This document shows positions 1 through 7,854 of a stretch of DNA of 64,000 nt, in pieces (the stretch's first letter is position 1; each line of letters begins with the position of its first letter). The stretch comes from Synechococcus sp. RSCCF101 (GTDB taxonomy: Bacteria > Cyanobacteriota > Cyanobacteriia > PCC-6307 > Cyanobiaceae): contig NZ_CP035632.1 of assembly GCF_008807075.1 (NCBI RefSeq), forward strand, positions 868,001 to 932,000. The letters are read 5' to 3'. The translations under genes were made by a program, and so were the position numbers. The notes under the pieces were generated by a model. The model did not search any database. It saw nothing but the letters and a program-made list of their open reading frames with translations, and had not been told where the DNA came from.

Positions 1-552
1 CGCCAGGGCCTGATTGAGGGTGTCGGCCTTGCCGCTGTGACCGGTGCGCAGCAGCTGCAGCCGGGACTGGGCCCGGGATCGGTTGAGCGGGTCAGCCGGC
101 CGGCCGGCGTCATCCAGTCCGTGGTGCGAGGCGAGGCGGCCGATGCTGCCGTCGGTCGACCCGTCGTCGGCCACGAGAATCAGATCGGGGCCGTCCTCCT
201 GCGCCAGCAGGCTGGCCACGGTGGTGAGGAGCGCCTCACCCGCGTTCCAGGCCGGAACGATCGCAGTGATCGCCGCGTCCGCACCGGGCTCGGCAGCCGC
301 GCGGCTCAGGGCTCCGGGCCTGCCGGGTGCCAGGGTCCGCCGCGAGGCGATGGCCATCAGGGCCGCCTGAACGGCGGTGTCAACAGCCATCCAGCCCGCC
401 AGCAGAGCGGCGAGCAGCTCAGCGCGCCCGGACCGCACGGCAAGGCTGATGGCCAGCATCAGGCCGATGCCCGCGGCCAGCAGCAGCCAGAACGCCGGGG
501 CCCGCAGCCGCGGCCATCGGAGGCGCCAGGCGCCTGCCGTGAGCTGGACCAT
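1..552 (-). CDS. Family 2 glycosyltransferase, membrane-anchored, C-terminus outside window
   Basis: Reading from ATG at 552 leftward, the frame stays open to the window edge (184 residues seen). The N-terminus has two hydrophobic stretches (about residues 19-40 and 45-66). A GT-A fold then begins with IVPAWN (98-103) and the nucleotide-sugar site VADDGSTD (127-134), and GKADTLNQAL lies at the edge. This is the pattern of membrane GT2 enzymes that make polysaccharides or glycolipids; acceptor and sugar cannot be told. The start is the first ATG upstream of the hydrophobic segment and lies 68 bases from the divergent gene at 621. The catalytic DXD and QXXRW motifs would lie outside the window. 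Confidence 0.85.
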   Translation of the reverse strand, partial: MVQLTAGAWRLRWPRLRAPAFWLLLAAGIGLMLAISLAVRSGRAELLAALLAGWMAVDTAVQAALMAIASRRTLAPGRPGALSRAAAEPGADAAITAIVPAWNAGEALLTTVASLLAQEDGPDLILVADDGSTDGSIGRLASHHGLDDAGRPADPLNRSRAQSRLQLLRTGHSGKADTLNQALA

Positions 553-620
553 GGCGGATGCAGTGAGTCAAGGCCGCTGTCATCCTGTGACATGAAGGCC
601 TGTGATTGCAGCATCGCGCG

Positions 621-1145
621 ATGGAGTTCAAGCCCGGCGCAGCGGATGAGGCCAGCGAGGGCCCCAGCGACCTGGAGGGCTCGATCCTGCAGGGGCGGCG
701 CTTCACCATGGCCGAGGCGATCGGACGCAGCGCCGGTCCGGGAATGATGCGCGGCGGTTCCCCGATCAGCCGGCACCGGCAGGCCATCGCTGCCGCCGAG
801 GAGGCTCTGAAGGATCACCTCGATGACCCCGAGGGGGTGCTGCTGACCCTGTTGCGCCGCCGGGTTGCCGACAGCCGCGAGCTGATGCGCATGCCGGAGC
901 AGCCCCTTGTCGCCCTGGAGAGCGACATCCGGCGGATCCTGGACTCCGCCAGCCGTCTCAAGGAGCTGGTGCGGGAGGTGGATGCCGCCTGGGGTCGGCA
1001 GTTCGATGAACCGCCCTTCTTCGATCGCGACGGCCAGCCTCCCCATCCGGACGATCCCTACCCGCTGGACGGGGTCCGGCGCGCGCTCACCTCCCTGGCG
1101 GATTCCCTGGCCCGGACCCTGGCCGGCGAGAGCGGCGATCGCTGA
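621..1145 (+). CDS. Conserved hypothetical protein, helical and acidic
   Basis: A 174-residue protein of unknown function. It has no signal peptide or membrane segment. The second half is rich in charged residues and probably helical, with EAALKDHLDD-like and IRRILDSASRLKELVREVD-like segments, and the end is Pro/Asp-rich (about residues 135-150). I use the ATG at 621; an in-frame TTG at 606 adds five residues and is less likely. It is divergent from the glycosyltransferase and followed 35 bases later by the phosphotransferase. Codon use is strongly GC3-biased like its neighbours, which supports real coding. Confidence 0.7.
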   Translation: MEFKPGAADEASEGPSDLEGSILQGRRFTMAEAIGRSAGPGMMRGGSPISRHRQAIAAAEEALKDHLDDPEGVLLTLLRRRVADSRELMRMPEQPLVALESDIRRILDSASRLKELVREVDAAWGRQFDEPPFFDRDGQPPHPDDPYPLDGVRRALTSLADSLARTLAGESGDR

Positions 1146-1180
1146 TTGCCTACGGTCCCGGCTGACGCCAGCCCCCATCG

Positions 1181-2335
1181 ATGGACGGGATCTCCCCTTC
1201 CCGGCCCGGCACACCAGCCGATCTGCTGGAGCTGGCCCGGCGCTTCCAGGGCTGCGAGCAGGCCCAGGCCGTTAAACCCCTCGGCGAGGGCAATGTGCAC
1301 ACCACCTATTGCGTCGCCATGGGCGGCGGGCCCGTGAACCGGGTGGTGCTGCAACGGCTGAACACCGAGGTGTTCCCGCGCCCGGAGCTGGTGATCGAGA
1401 ACATGGAGCGCTGCTGCCTCCACCTGGAGGAGCGGCTGCGCTCCAGCCCGCCGCAGGCCCTCGATGATCAGCGCTGGGAGGTGCCCTCCCTGATCCCCTC
1501 CCGCGACGGCGGCTCGCTCGTGGAGCAGGACGGGGCGCTGTGGCGGGCGCAGCGGTTCGTGGAGGGCAGCCGCGTGGTTCAGGCCGTGGACGATCCCGGC
1601 CGGGCCCGGGAGCTGGGGTTCGGCCTGGGGCTGTTCCACAACCTGATCGGCGATCTGCCACCGGAGCATCTGCACGACACCCTGCCGGGCTTCCACGTCA
1701 CTCCATTGGCACTGATGGCGTACGACGAGGCCATGGAGACCTGCGGGGCGACGGATGGGGCGGAGGAGCGCTTCTGCCACGCCTTCGTTCGCATGAGGCG
1801 TGATCTGGCACCGCTGCTGGAGGAGGCCCGCTCACGCGGTGCACTCACGCTGCGGCCCGTCCATGGGGACCCGAAGGTCAACAACGTGCTGCTCGATGCC
1901 GCAACCGGGAAGGCCGTGGCCCTGATCGACCTGGACACGGTCAAGCCGGGCCTGCCCCACACCGACATCGGCGACTGTCTGCGCTCGGCCTGCAACCGCC
2001 TCGGCGAGGAGACCGACGTGCCGGATGCGGTGCATTTCGATGCCGATCTCTGCGAAGCGGTGCTGGAGGGCTACCTGCGCGGAATGGGCGGCGCCCTGAG
2101 TGCCGCCGAGCAGGAGCATCTCCATGGTGCGGCCCGTCTGATCAGCTTCGAACTGGGGCTGCGCTTCCTCACGGATCACCTGCGCGGCGACACCTACTTC
2201 CGCACCCGCTTCCGCGGCCACAATCTGCGCCGCGCCTGCGTGCAGTTTCAGCTCACGGCCAGCATTGAGGCCCAGGAGCAGGACATCAGAGCCAGGATCG
2301 ATCGCCTGGCGGACACGGTTCAGACCCGCTCATGA
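1181..2335 (+). CDS. APH-family phosphotransferase (sugar-kinase-like)
   Basis: The 384-residue protein has the aminoglycoside phosphotransferase / choline kinase fold. The catalytic loop reads VHGDPKVNNVLLD (about residues 227-239) with the catalytic Asp and downstream Asn, and the Mg-binding segment reads IDLDTVKPG (about 248-256). An N-terminal lobe with GEGNVHTTY at about residue 36 matches the nucleotide loop. Proteins of this length with this motif set include N-acetylhexosamine 1-kinases, so a sugar substrate is a fair guess, but none is proved. A TACGGT -10-like hexamer lies at 1150. Its stop overlaps the start of the DOMON-like gene by four bases, so the two are probably translationally coupled. 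Confidence 0.82.
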   Translation: MDGISPSRPGTPADLLELARRFQGCEQAQAVKPLGEGNVHTTYCVAMGGGPVNRVVLQRLNTEVFPRPELVIENMERCCLHLEERLRSSPPQALDDQRWEVPSLIPSRDGGSLVEQDGALWRAQRFVEGSRVVQAVDDPGRARELGFGLGLFHNLIGDLPPEHLHDTLPGFHVTPLALMAYDEAMETCGATDGAEERFCHAFVRMRRDLAPLLEEARSRGALTLRPVHGDPKVNNVLLDAATGKAVALIDLDTVKPGLPHTDIGDCLRSACNRLGEETDVPDAVHFDADLCEAVLEGYLRGMGGALSAAEQEHLHGAARLISFELGLRFLTDHLRGDTYFRTRFRGHNLRRACVQFQLTASIEAQEQDIRARIDRLADTVQTRS

Positions 2336-2931
2336 CGGCATCAGCAGCGACGCCCCAGCCATTCCGGCTTCACCCCTTCCGCTGGTCCTCCGGCCTGACC
2401 CGGCCCGCGATCCGGGGACAGGCAACCCGCCGCGAGGGCTGCCTCGTGGTAAGCCTGTGGATGGAGGGAGCGCTGCGGCCGGAGCTGGGGAGCCCCGGGC
2501 TGCGGCAGGCCCCGCCGCAGCGGCGGGACGGCCTGTGGCAGCACACCTGCCTGGAGGCCTTCGTGGCTCTGCCTGGAAGCGGGGCCTACTGGGAGATCAA
2601 CGGTGCTCCGAACGGCGACTGGGCCGTCTACCGCTTCAGCGGCTACCGCAGCGGGCGGGAGAGCCCGGAGGCGATCGCCGATCCGGACGCCGTCCTGGCC
2701 CGCGGCGGGGCGCCGCTCGCTTCACCCGACCAGGACTGCGTCATGTCCGGCAGCCTGCGCTGGAGGCTGCCGGACGAACTCCAGCGAGCGTCCGCGCTCG
2801 ATCTGTCGGTCTGCCTCGTGCTGGAGTGTGCCGATGCCGGAGACGCCGATCACATCAGCCACTGGGCCACGGCCCACTGCGGCGAGGAGGCCGATTTTCA
2901 TCGGCGGGACAGCCTGAGGATCAGGCTCTGA
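2332..2931 (+). CDS. DOMON-like domain protein
   Basis: A 199-residue protein resembling the cyanobacterial DOMON-like (type 9) family, a beta-sandwich fold related to heme- and sugar-binding domains. Features seen: HPF near residue 14, LWQHTCLEAFVAL at about 68-80, YWEINGAPNGDWAVYRF at about 86-102, and a C-terminal HISHWATAH segment. There is no export signal, so it is probably cytoplasmic. It starts inside the stop of the phosphotransferase (ATGA overlap), so a shared job on a sugar or glycan is plausible. That link is inference from position. Confidence 0.72.
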   Translation: MTASAATPQPFRLHPFRWSSGLTRPAIRGQATRREGCLVVSLWMEGALRPELGSPGLRQAPPQRRDGLWQHTCLEAFVALPGSGAYWEINGAPNGDWAVYRFSGYRSGRESPEAIADPDAVLARGGAPLASPDQDCVMSGSLRWRLPDELQRASALDLSVCLVLECADAGDADHISHWATAHCGEEADFHRRDSLRIRL

Positions 2932-2961
2932 GGAGCGGGGCGCAGCTGAGGGCTGATTCGC

Positions 2962-3381
2962 TCAGTCCTCGTCGTTTTCCAGCAGCAACTGCTGGAAGGC
3001 GGTGTAGAGCCGGGCCTGCTCATCGGCCTCCGCCGCCTCGGTTGTCGATCTCTTGGAGCGGCTGGACCGGGAGGAGCGATCCAGCGCAGGCTCTGCCGGT
3101 TGAGACCCGGGCGGAGGGGTGAGGCGGCGCATCTCGGCCTCGCGCAGCCGGCTGAGCAGATGAGGCGGCACCCGTCCGTCGGGGCTGGCCTTCATCAGTT
3201 CCCGGAAGAGCACCTCGGGATCCTGCTCGGTCTCCACGGCATGGCGCGCTCTCCTGCTCCCGGAGGAGCGAGTGCCATCCGCTGGTTCGGTGTCCATGCG
3301 GGTCTCCGGCTGGGGCAGCGCCTTCGGCAACTGGCGGCCGAGAGCCCGGAGACGCTCGAGGCTGCGGGAATCAAAGCTCAT
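2962..3381 (-). CDS. Small hypothetical protein, basic and Ser/Arg-rich
   Basis: A 139-residue protein with no recognised domain. The middle holds a conserved-looking segment around DPEVLFRELMKASPDGRVP (about 53-71) that continues into LLSRLREAEMRRLTPPPGS. This is followed by a low-complexity Ser/Arg linker (about 100-112) and an acidic helical tail ending in ENDED. It lies 33 bases downstream of the pentapeptide-repeat gene on the same strand. Function unknown. Confidence 0.65.
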   Translation of the reverse strand: MSFDSRSLERLRALGRQLPKALPQPETRMDTEPADGTRSSGSRRARHAVETEQDPEVLFRELMKASPDGRVPPHLLSRLREAEMRRLTPPPGSQPAEPALDRSSRSSRSKRSTTEAAEADEQARLYTAFQQLLLENDED

Positions 3382-3414
3382 GACTCGGCGGATTCAGGCG
3401 TGGCCATCGGGCCC

Positions 3415-3942
3415 TCAGGCGCACTCCAGGGTGTCGCGCGTGTCGCGTCCGGTGATCGGATTGGTGCCACTGGCCGTGGCACACAGCCGTTTGCGCACGT
3501 CACCGCGGAGGGGAACGTTGGTGAAGTCGGCCCCCTCGATCCGCACGTCCTCGAAGCGGGTGTTGAAGGCAAAGGCGTCCTCCAGCACCGCGCCGCTGAG
3601 ATCGGTTCCATTGAAGACGGCTGAATCGAGCGTGGCCTCCCGCAGGTCCGTGCCGCTCAGATCAGCGTCCTGGAGCTTGGCGCCGAACAGGCTGGCACCG
3701 CGCAGATCAGAGCCGGAGAGGTTGGCCTCGCGCAGATTGGTGAGGTTGAAGGTGACCCCGCGCAGATCACGATCGGAGAAATCCGCCTCGATCAGCACCT
3801 GCTTGGCGTAGTCCATCGCCGCCGAAGCGGGAGTGGGAAGGCCGCTGATCAGCAGCACCGCGAGAACCGCGAGAACCATCCCGGAGCCAACACGGCTCCA
3901 GAGGAGCCGGAAGTCCTGATCCAACCTGCGAACGCGCGTCAT
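3415..3942 (-). CDS. Exported pentapeptide-repeat protein
   Basis: The 175-residue protein begins with a basic N-region, a hydrophobic core (about 21-34) and a PASA-A cleavage site near residue 41, so it should be exported, probably to the thylakoid lumen or periplasm. From about residue 50 it has A(D/N)LXX repeats (EADFSDRDLRG, EANLSGSDLRG, DADLSGTDLRE and so on) that form a right-handed quadrilateral beta-helix. Two Cys near the C-terminus (RKRLC and LEC at the end) could form a disulfide. Family members of this type in cyanobacteria are lumenal proteins of unknown role. Confidence 0.88.
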   Translation of the reverse strand: MTRVRRLDQDFRLLWSRVGSGMVLAVLAVLLISGLPTPASAAMDYAKQVLIEADFSDRDLRGVTFNLTNLREANLSGSDLRGASLFGAKLQDADLSGTDLREATLDSAVFNGTDLSGAVLEDAFAFNTRFEDVRIEGADFTNVPLRGDVRKRLCATASGTNPITGRDTRDTLECA

Positions 3943-3952
3943 GAAGAAGGCC

Positions 3953-4123
3953 TCATTCAGCCCAGTGCCGCTTCATGATGACGGCCAGGTGACTGTCCTT
4001 GAAGGACTGGGGCTTGACGAAGCGGAATCCGTAGAGGAAAGAGACGCCCTGGGCGCACGATTTCCAGCGCAGCTCCACCGCGCTGGCGAACTCCTCGGCC
4101 GTGAAGGTGTCACGCACCGGCAT
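3953..4123 (-). CDS. Conserved 56-residue protein
   Basis: A short frame from ATG at 4123 encodes 56 residues: [20 protein letters not shown], then [20 protein letters not shown] and a tail ending KRHWAE. The amino-acid mix (regular aromatic and charged residues, no low complexity) looks like a real small globular protein. It ends ten bases before the pentapeptide-repeat gene, suggesting one minus-strand transcript. The same frame stays open further upstream, but that part overlaps the yraN-like gene and looks like shadow translation. Function unknown. Confidence 0.65.
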   Translation of the reverse strand: MPVRDTFTAEEFASAVELRWKSCAQGVSFLYGFRFVKPQSFKDSHLAVIMKRHWAE

Positions 4124-4187
4124 GGATCTGGTCACCGACGAGGTCGGACGCGGGGAATCCCGTGGGCGCACGACACCCCCTTCACCC

Positions 4188-4547
4188 GTGAACGCCCTCC
4201 GCAGCGGACGCCTGGCCGAAGGCCGCGCTCTGCGCCTGCTCCTGGCGCGGGGCTGGACCCTGCAGGCGCGCAACTGGCGCTGTCGCTGGGGCGAGATGGA
4301 CCTGCTGATGAGCAAGGGGGACCGGCTGCTGCTGGTGGAGGTGAAGGGCCGGCGGCGTCAGGGCCCGGACCAGTGGGGCCTGGCCCGGTTCCGGCGCGGG
4401 CAGCGGCGCCCGCTGGAGCGCGCCTACGGCTGCTGGCTCCAGGACCACCCGCACTGGAGTGGGGCGACGGTGGAACTGGTGGTGGCCCTGGTGCCGCTGC
4501 CGCCCTCCCGGCTGCCGGTGCGCTGGCTGAGGATGCAGGCTCTGTGA
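4188..4547 (+). CDS. YraN / UPF0102 family nuclease-like protein
   Basis: This 119-residue protein has the UPF0102 core: [17 protein letters not shown] (about 5-21), [17 protein letters not shown] (about 23-39) and [10 protein letters not shown] (about 46-55). The E-x-D / EVK arrangement is that of the restriction-endonuclease-like fold. The biological role of the family is not settled. I use GTG at 4188 because the length then fits the family; ATG at 4122 (141 residues) is the alternative and would overlap the divergent small gene by two bases. The downstream neighbour is rsmA. Confidence 0.8.
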   Translation: MNALRSGRLAEGRALRLLLARGWTLQARNWRCRWGEMDLLMSKGDRLLLVEVKGRRRQGPDQWGLARFRRGQRRPLERAYGCWLQDHPHWSGATVELVVALVPLPPSRLPVRWLRMQAL

Positions 4548-4572
4548 CAGTGAGCTGCCGGCCTTCCGTTCC

Positions 4573-5424
4573 ATGAGCTTCTCGGGGCACCGGGCCCGCA
4601 AGCGTTTCGGCCAGCACTGGCTCACCGATGCCGGTGTGCTGCGATCGATCGTGACGGCAGGCGATCTGGGGCGGGCCGATCGGGTGCTGGAGATCGGCCC
4701 CGGACGGGGAGCCCTCACCGATCGGCTGCTGGAAGCCGGTGTGGCGGAGGTGCGGGCGATCGAGCTGGATCGGGATCTGGCGGCGGGCCTGCGGCAGCGC
4801 TACCGCGATGAGCCCCGCTTCCGGCTGATCGAAGGGGATGTGCTTCGCGTCCCCCTCAGACCGGAGGGCGAGGAGGCCGCGACCAAGGTGGTGGCCAACA
4901 TCCCCTACAACATCACCGGCCCCCTGCTCGAGCGTCTGGTGGGACCGCTCAACCGGCCGCTTGAGCCACCGTTCCAGCGGCTGGTGCTGCTGCTGCAGCG
5001 GGAGGTGGCGGAACGCCTGCATGCCGCCCCCGGCAGCCCGGCCTACAGCGGGCTGAGTGTGCGCATGCAGCTGCTGATGCGATGCAGATCGGTCTGCAAC
5101 GTGCCCCCGCGCTGCTTCCGGCCACCTCCGCGCGTGCATTCCCAGGTGGTCCTGCTGGAACCCAGGCCGCCTGAGGAGCGACCGGCAGCGCCCCTGGCCG
5201 GTGCCGCCGAGCGTCTGCTGCGCGCCGCCTTCGCCTCCCGGCGCAAGATGCTCCGCAACACCCTGCCGGCCGCGGTTCCAGACGACGCACTCCTCCGCTG
5301 CGCTTCGGAGGCATCCGTGGACCTGTCTCAGCGTCCCCAGGACCTGGCACCAGAGCGATGGCTCGCTCTCGCCCAGGCTGTGCTGGACTCCGGCCCGTCC
5401 ACCCCCCAGCACGTCGATGGCTGA
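4573..5424 (+). CDS. rsmA: 16S rRNA A1518/A1519 dimethyltransferase RsmA (KsgA)
   Basis: The enzyme dimethylates the two adjacent adenines in the 3' terminal helix of 16S rRNA late in small-subunit assembly, using SAM. Seen: RKRFGQHWL (about 11-19), SAM motif [13 protein letters not shown] (about 38-49), the acidic motif IELDRDL (about 60) and the catalytic NIPYNIT (about 110-116). Length (283) is normal. Its end overlaps the start of ispE by eight bases; the rsmA-ispE pair is common in cyanobacteria. Confidence 0.96.
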   Translation: MSFSGHRARKRFGQHWLTDAGVLRSIVTAGDLGRADRVLEIGPGRGALTDRLLEAGVAEVRAIELDRDLAAGLRQRYRDEPRFRLIEGDVLRVPLRPEGEEAATKVVANIPYNITGPLLERLVGPLNRPLEPPFQRLVLLLQREVAERLHAAPGSPAYSGLSVRMQLLMRCRSVCNVPPRCFRPPPRVHSQVVLLEPRPPEERPAAPLAGAAERLLRAAFASRRKMLRNTLPAAVPDDALLRCASEASVDLSQRPQDLAPERWLALAQAVLDSGPSTPQHVDG

Positions 5425-6346
5425 GCTGATCGTCACGGCACCGGCCAAGGTGAACCTGCACCTGGAGGTGCTCGGCCTGCGGCCCGACGGCTTCCACGAG
5501 CTGGCGATGGTGATGCAGAGCATCGACCTGGCCGACACACTCGAGCTGCAGCGGGCAGCGGATGGCGCGCTGGAGCTCAGCAGTGACATCAGCGCTCTCT
5601 CCTGCGGGCCCGACAACCTGATCCTGCGAGCCGCCGAGCTGCTGCGGCGCCACGTGGCCCGGCCCGATCTGGGCGCGCGCATGCACCTGCGCAAGCGCAT
5701 TCCCATCGGCGCCGGGCTGGCGGGGGGCTCCTCGAACGGGGCCGCGGCCCTGATGGGACTGAACCGTCTCTGGCAGCTGCAGCTCACGCCGGTGGAACTG
5801 CATGAGCTGGCGGCCGCACTCGGCTCCGATGTGCCCTTCTGCCTGCGGGGCGGGCGGCAGCTCTGCTTCGGTCGCGGCGAATGGCTGGAACCGGTGCCGG
5901 TCCCGGAGAGCCCTCTGGCCCTGCTGCTTCTGAAGCATCCCGGGGTGAGCGTCTCCACCCCCTGGGCCTACGGGCGCTACCGGGACTCCAACTCCGATCG
6001 CTACCTGAGCGAAGAAGCCGAGCGGGACGGCCGCCGCCGGGCGCTGCGCACAGCCACCTGGCTCCGGAGCGCGGCCAGCAACGAGCCGCCGCCCCTGCGC
6101 AATGACCTGCAGGCGCTGGTGGCGGAGGCGACTCCCACGGTCCGCACCGCACTCGAGCTGCTGACACGGGCGTCCGGCAACCTCGGCGCCGCCATGAGCG
6201 GATCCGGACCGAGCTGCTTCGCACTGTTTCCGGACCCCGACAGCGCTCTGACGGCGCAGCAGCAGCTCGCCAGCGCCATCGACGCCGCCGGGCTTCAGAG
6301 TTGGTGCTGCAGCCTGCGCGATCGAGGCATCAGCCTGGAGCCATGA
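5417..6346 (+). CDS. ispE: 4-diphosphocytidyl-2-C-methyl-D-erythritol kinase
   Basis: A GHMP-family kinase of the MEP isoprenoid pathway that phosphorylates CDP-ME at the 2-hydroxyl. Isoprenoids made this way feed carotenoids, phytol and quinones. Seen: [13 protein letters not shown] (N-terminal substrate loop), the ATP loop [17 protein letters not shown] (about 96-112) and the C-terminal [14 protein letters not shown] (about 252-265). The start is ATG at 5417, because the sequence [14 protein letters not shown] is typical; the longer open frame upstream belongs to rsmA in another reading. Length is 309. Confidence 0.95.
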   Translation: MAELIVTAPAKVNLHLEVLGLRPDGFHELAMVMQSIDLADTLELQRAADGALELSSDISALSCGPDNLILRAAELLRRHVARPDLGARMHLRKRIPIGAGLAGGSSNGAAALMGLNRLWQLQLTPVELHELAAALGSDVPFCLRGGRQLCFGRGEWLEPVPVPESPLALLLLKHPGVSVSTPWAYGRYRDSNSDRYLSEEAERDGRRRALRTATWLRSAASNEPPPLRNDLQALVAEATPTVRTALELLTRASGNLGAAMSGSGPSCFALFPDPDSALTAQQQLASAIDAAGLQSWCCSLRDRGISLEP

Positions 6347-6672
6347 GCGATCAACCCCCATCAAGCCCCTCAGGAACGGATGCGGAGCCGACCGAACAGC
6401 CCAAAAGCAGCCTGAGCCTGCTGCTGGGGGCACTCACCAGCGGCATGCTGGCCTGGATCAGCCTCAGGCTCAGCGGCGGACTCGTGCACTACTTCGCCCT
6501 GCACGGGGGCTATCAGGGCTCCGCGATCGGCGAGAGCATCGCCTCGGGGCTGCGCACGCTGCTGGTGGGGATGGCGTTCCTGGCCACCTTCAGCTTCGCC
6601 TTCATCGGCCTTGGCCTGCTGCTCGTGCTGGGTCGCCGACTGATCACGGGCAGCAGCGGAGAAGCCGCCTAG
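6343..6672 (+). CDS. DUF3082 membrane protein
   Basis: This 109-residue cyanobacterial protein has a polar Pro/Ser-rich N-terminus followed by two predicted membrane helices (about 23-48 with a Gly-rich middle, and 72-96). It matches what I know of the DUF3082 family, of unknown function. Its ATG overlaps the ispE stop by four bases, so it is probably translated from the same mRNA. Confidence 0.8.
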   Translation: MSDQPPSSPSGTDAEPTEQPKSSLSLLLGALTSGMLAWISLRLSGGLVHYFALHGGYQGSAIGESIASGLRTLLVGMAFLATFSFAFIGLGLLLVLGRRLITGSSGEAA

Positions 6673-6724
6673 GGTTCCAGCGATCCCGACTGCACCAACC
6701 CGGCAGCGGGCCCCAGCCCCATCG

Positions 6725-6820
6725 ATGACCCCTCACGACCTCGGCCAGCTCGCGCTGCTGCTGATGCCAGGACTGCTGCTTTCCGTGCTGCTGCTGTTCA
6801 CCTTCGCCGCCGGCGGCTGA
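6725..6820 (+). CDS. 31-residue hydrophobic membrane peptide
   Basis: An ATG at 6725 opens a 31-codon frame: MTPHDLGQLALLLMPGLLLS followed by VLLLFTFAAGG. That is a short polar start and one clear membrane span, the layout of small photosynthetic or respiratory subunits (PetM, PsaM-like in size), though I cannot match it to one. It sits between the DUF3082 gene and pdhB, where nothing else is encoded, and ends three bases before a TAGGTT -10-like hexamer. Confidence 0.45.
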   Translation: MTPHDLGQLALLLMPGLLLSVLLLFTFAAGG

Positions 6821-6822
6821 GA

Positions 6823-6828
6823 TAGGTT
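6823..6828 (+). promoter_or_regulatory. Candidate -10 box of pdhB
   Basis: TAGGTT fits the cyanobacterial TAN3T -10 form and lies 39 bases before the pdhB start codon. No clear -35 hexamer is visible. Confidence 0.3.
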
Positions 6829-6867
6829 GGCCCCTCACCGGCTGAGCCGGAATACCGGGATCACCAC

Positions 6868-7851
6868 GTGGCGGAGACACTTCTCTTCAACGCCCTGCGC
6901 GAAGCCATCGACGAGGAGATGGCCCGCGATCCCCATGTCTGTGTCATGGGTGAGGACGTCGGTCATTACGGCGGTTCCTACAAAGTCACCAAGGATCTCT
7001 ACGAGAAATACGGCGCCCTCAGGGTGCTCGACACCCCCATCGCCGAGAACAGTTTCACCGGCATGGCTGTCGGTGCTGCGATGACCGGTCTGCGGCCGAT
7101 CGTGGAAGGCATGAACATGGGCTTTCTGCTCCTGGCCTTCAACCAGATTTCCAACAACATGGGGATGCTGCGCTACACCAGCGGCGGCAACTACACCATC
7201 CCCACGGTTGTGCGGGGCCCGGGTGGCGTCGGCCGCCAGCTGGGAGCTGAGCACAGCCAGCGCCTCGAGGCCTATTTCCACGCTGTTCCCGGCATCAAGA
7301 TCGTGGCGGTGAGCACGCCGACCAACGCCAAGGGGCTGCTGAAGGCTGCAATCCGCGATGACAATCCCGTGCTCTTCTTCGAGCACGTTCTGCTCTACAA
7401 CCTCAGCGAAACCATTCCCAGCGGCGACTACACCTGCGCCCTGGATCAGGCCGATCTGGTGCGTGAGGGCAGAGATCTGACGATCCTGACCTACTCGCGC
7501 ATGCGCCATCACTGCCTCAAGGCCGTGAGCCAGCTCGAGCAGGAGGGTGTGGACGTGGAGCTCATCGATCTGATCAGCCTCAAGCCCTTCGATCTGGAGA
7601 CCATCTGCCGTTCGATCCGGAAAACCCACCGGGTGATCGTGGTGGAGGAATGCATGAAGACCGGTGGTATCGGCGCCGAGCTGATCGCAACGATCACCGA
7701 TCACTGCTTCGACGATCTCGATGCGCGCCCGATCCGGCTGTCCAGCCAGGACATCCCGACGCCCTACAACGGGACCCTGGAGAACCACACCATCATCCAG
7801 CCCCACCAGATCGTCGATGCCGCGCGTCAGCTGATGGCGGGCGAGGTCTGA
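6868..7851 (+). CDS. pdhB: Pyruvate dehydrogenase E1 component, beta subunit
   Basis: The beta chain of the E1 heterotetramer, which decarboxylates pyruvate with thiamine diphosphate and feeds acetyl-CoA. Seen: [20 protein letters not shown] (Glu of the TPP site near residue 28), DTPIAEN (about 56-62), [16 protein letters not shown] (about 112-127) and the C-terminal transketolase domain with [13 protein letters not shown]. Length (327) is typical of the cyanobacterial/plastid form. The start is GTG at 6868. It lies four bases ahead of secD; pdhB-secD-secF is a conserved cyanobacterial order. Confidence 0.96.
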   Translation: MAETLLFNALREAIDEEMARDPHVCVMGEDVGHYGGSYKVTKDLYEKYGALRVLDTPIAENSFTGMAVGAAMTGLRPIVEGMNMGFLLLAFNQISNNMGMLRYTSGGNYTIPTVVRGPGGVGRQLGAEHSQRLEAYFHAVPGIKIVAVSTPTNAKGLLKAAIRDDNPVLFFEHVLLYNLSETIPSGDYTCALDQADLVREGRDLTILTYSRMRHHCLKAVSQLEQEGVDVELIDLISLKPFDLETICRSIRKTHRVIVVEECMKTGGIGAELIATITDHCFDDLDARPIRLSSQDIPTPYNGTLENHTIIQPHQIVDAARQLMAGEV

Positions 7852-7854
7852 CAG

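Noticed and set aside
1134-1141. GCGATCGC, the HIP1 octamer common in many cyanobacteria
   Set aside because: I noticed only scattered copies or near-copies; without a count against expectation for this GC it is not evidence of HIP1 enrichment.
4132-5958. A 608-codon minus-strand frame opposite yraN-like, rsmA and ispE
   Set aside because: Low-complexity Pro/Ser/Arg product opposite conserved genes; no domain seen.
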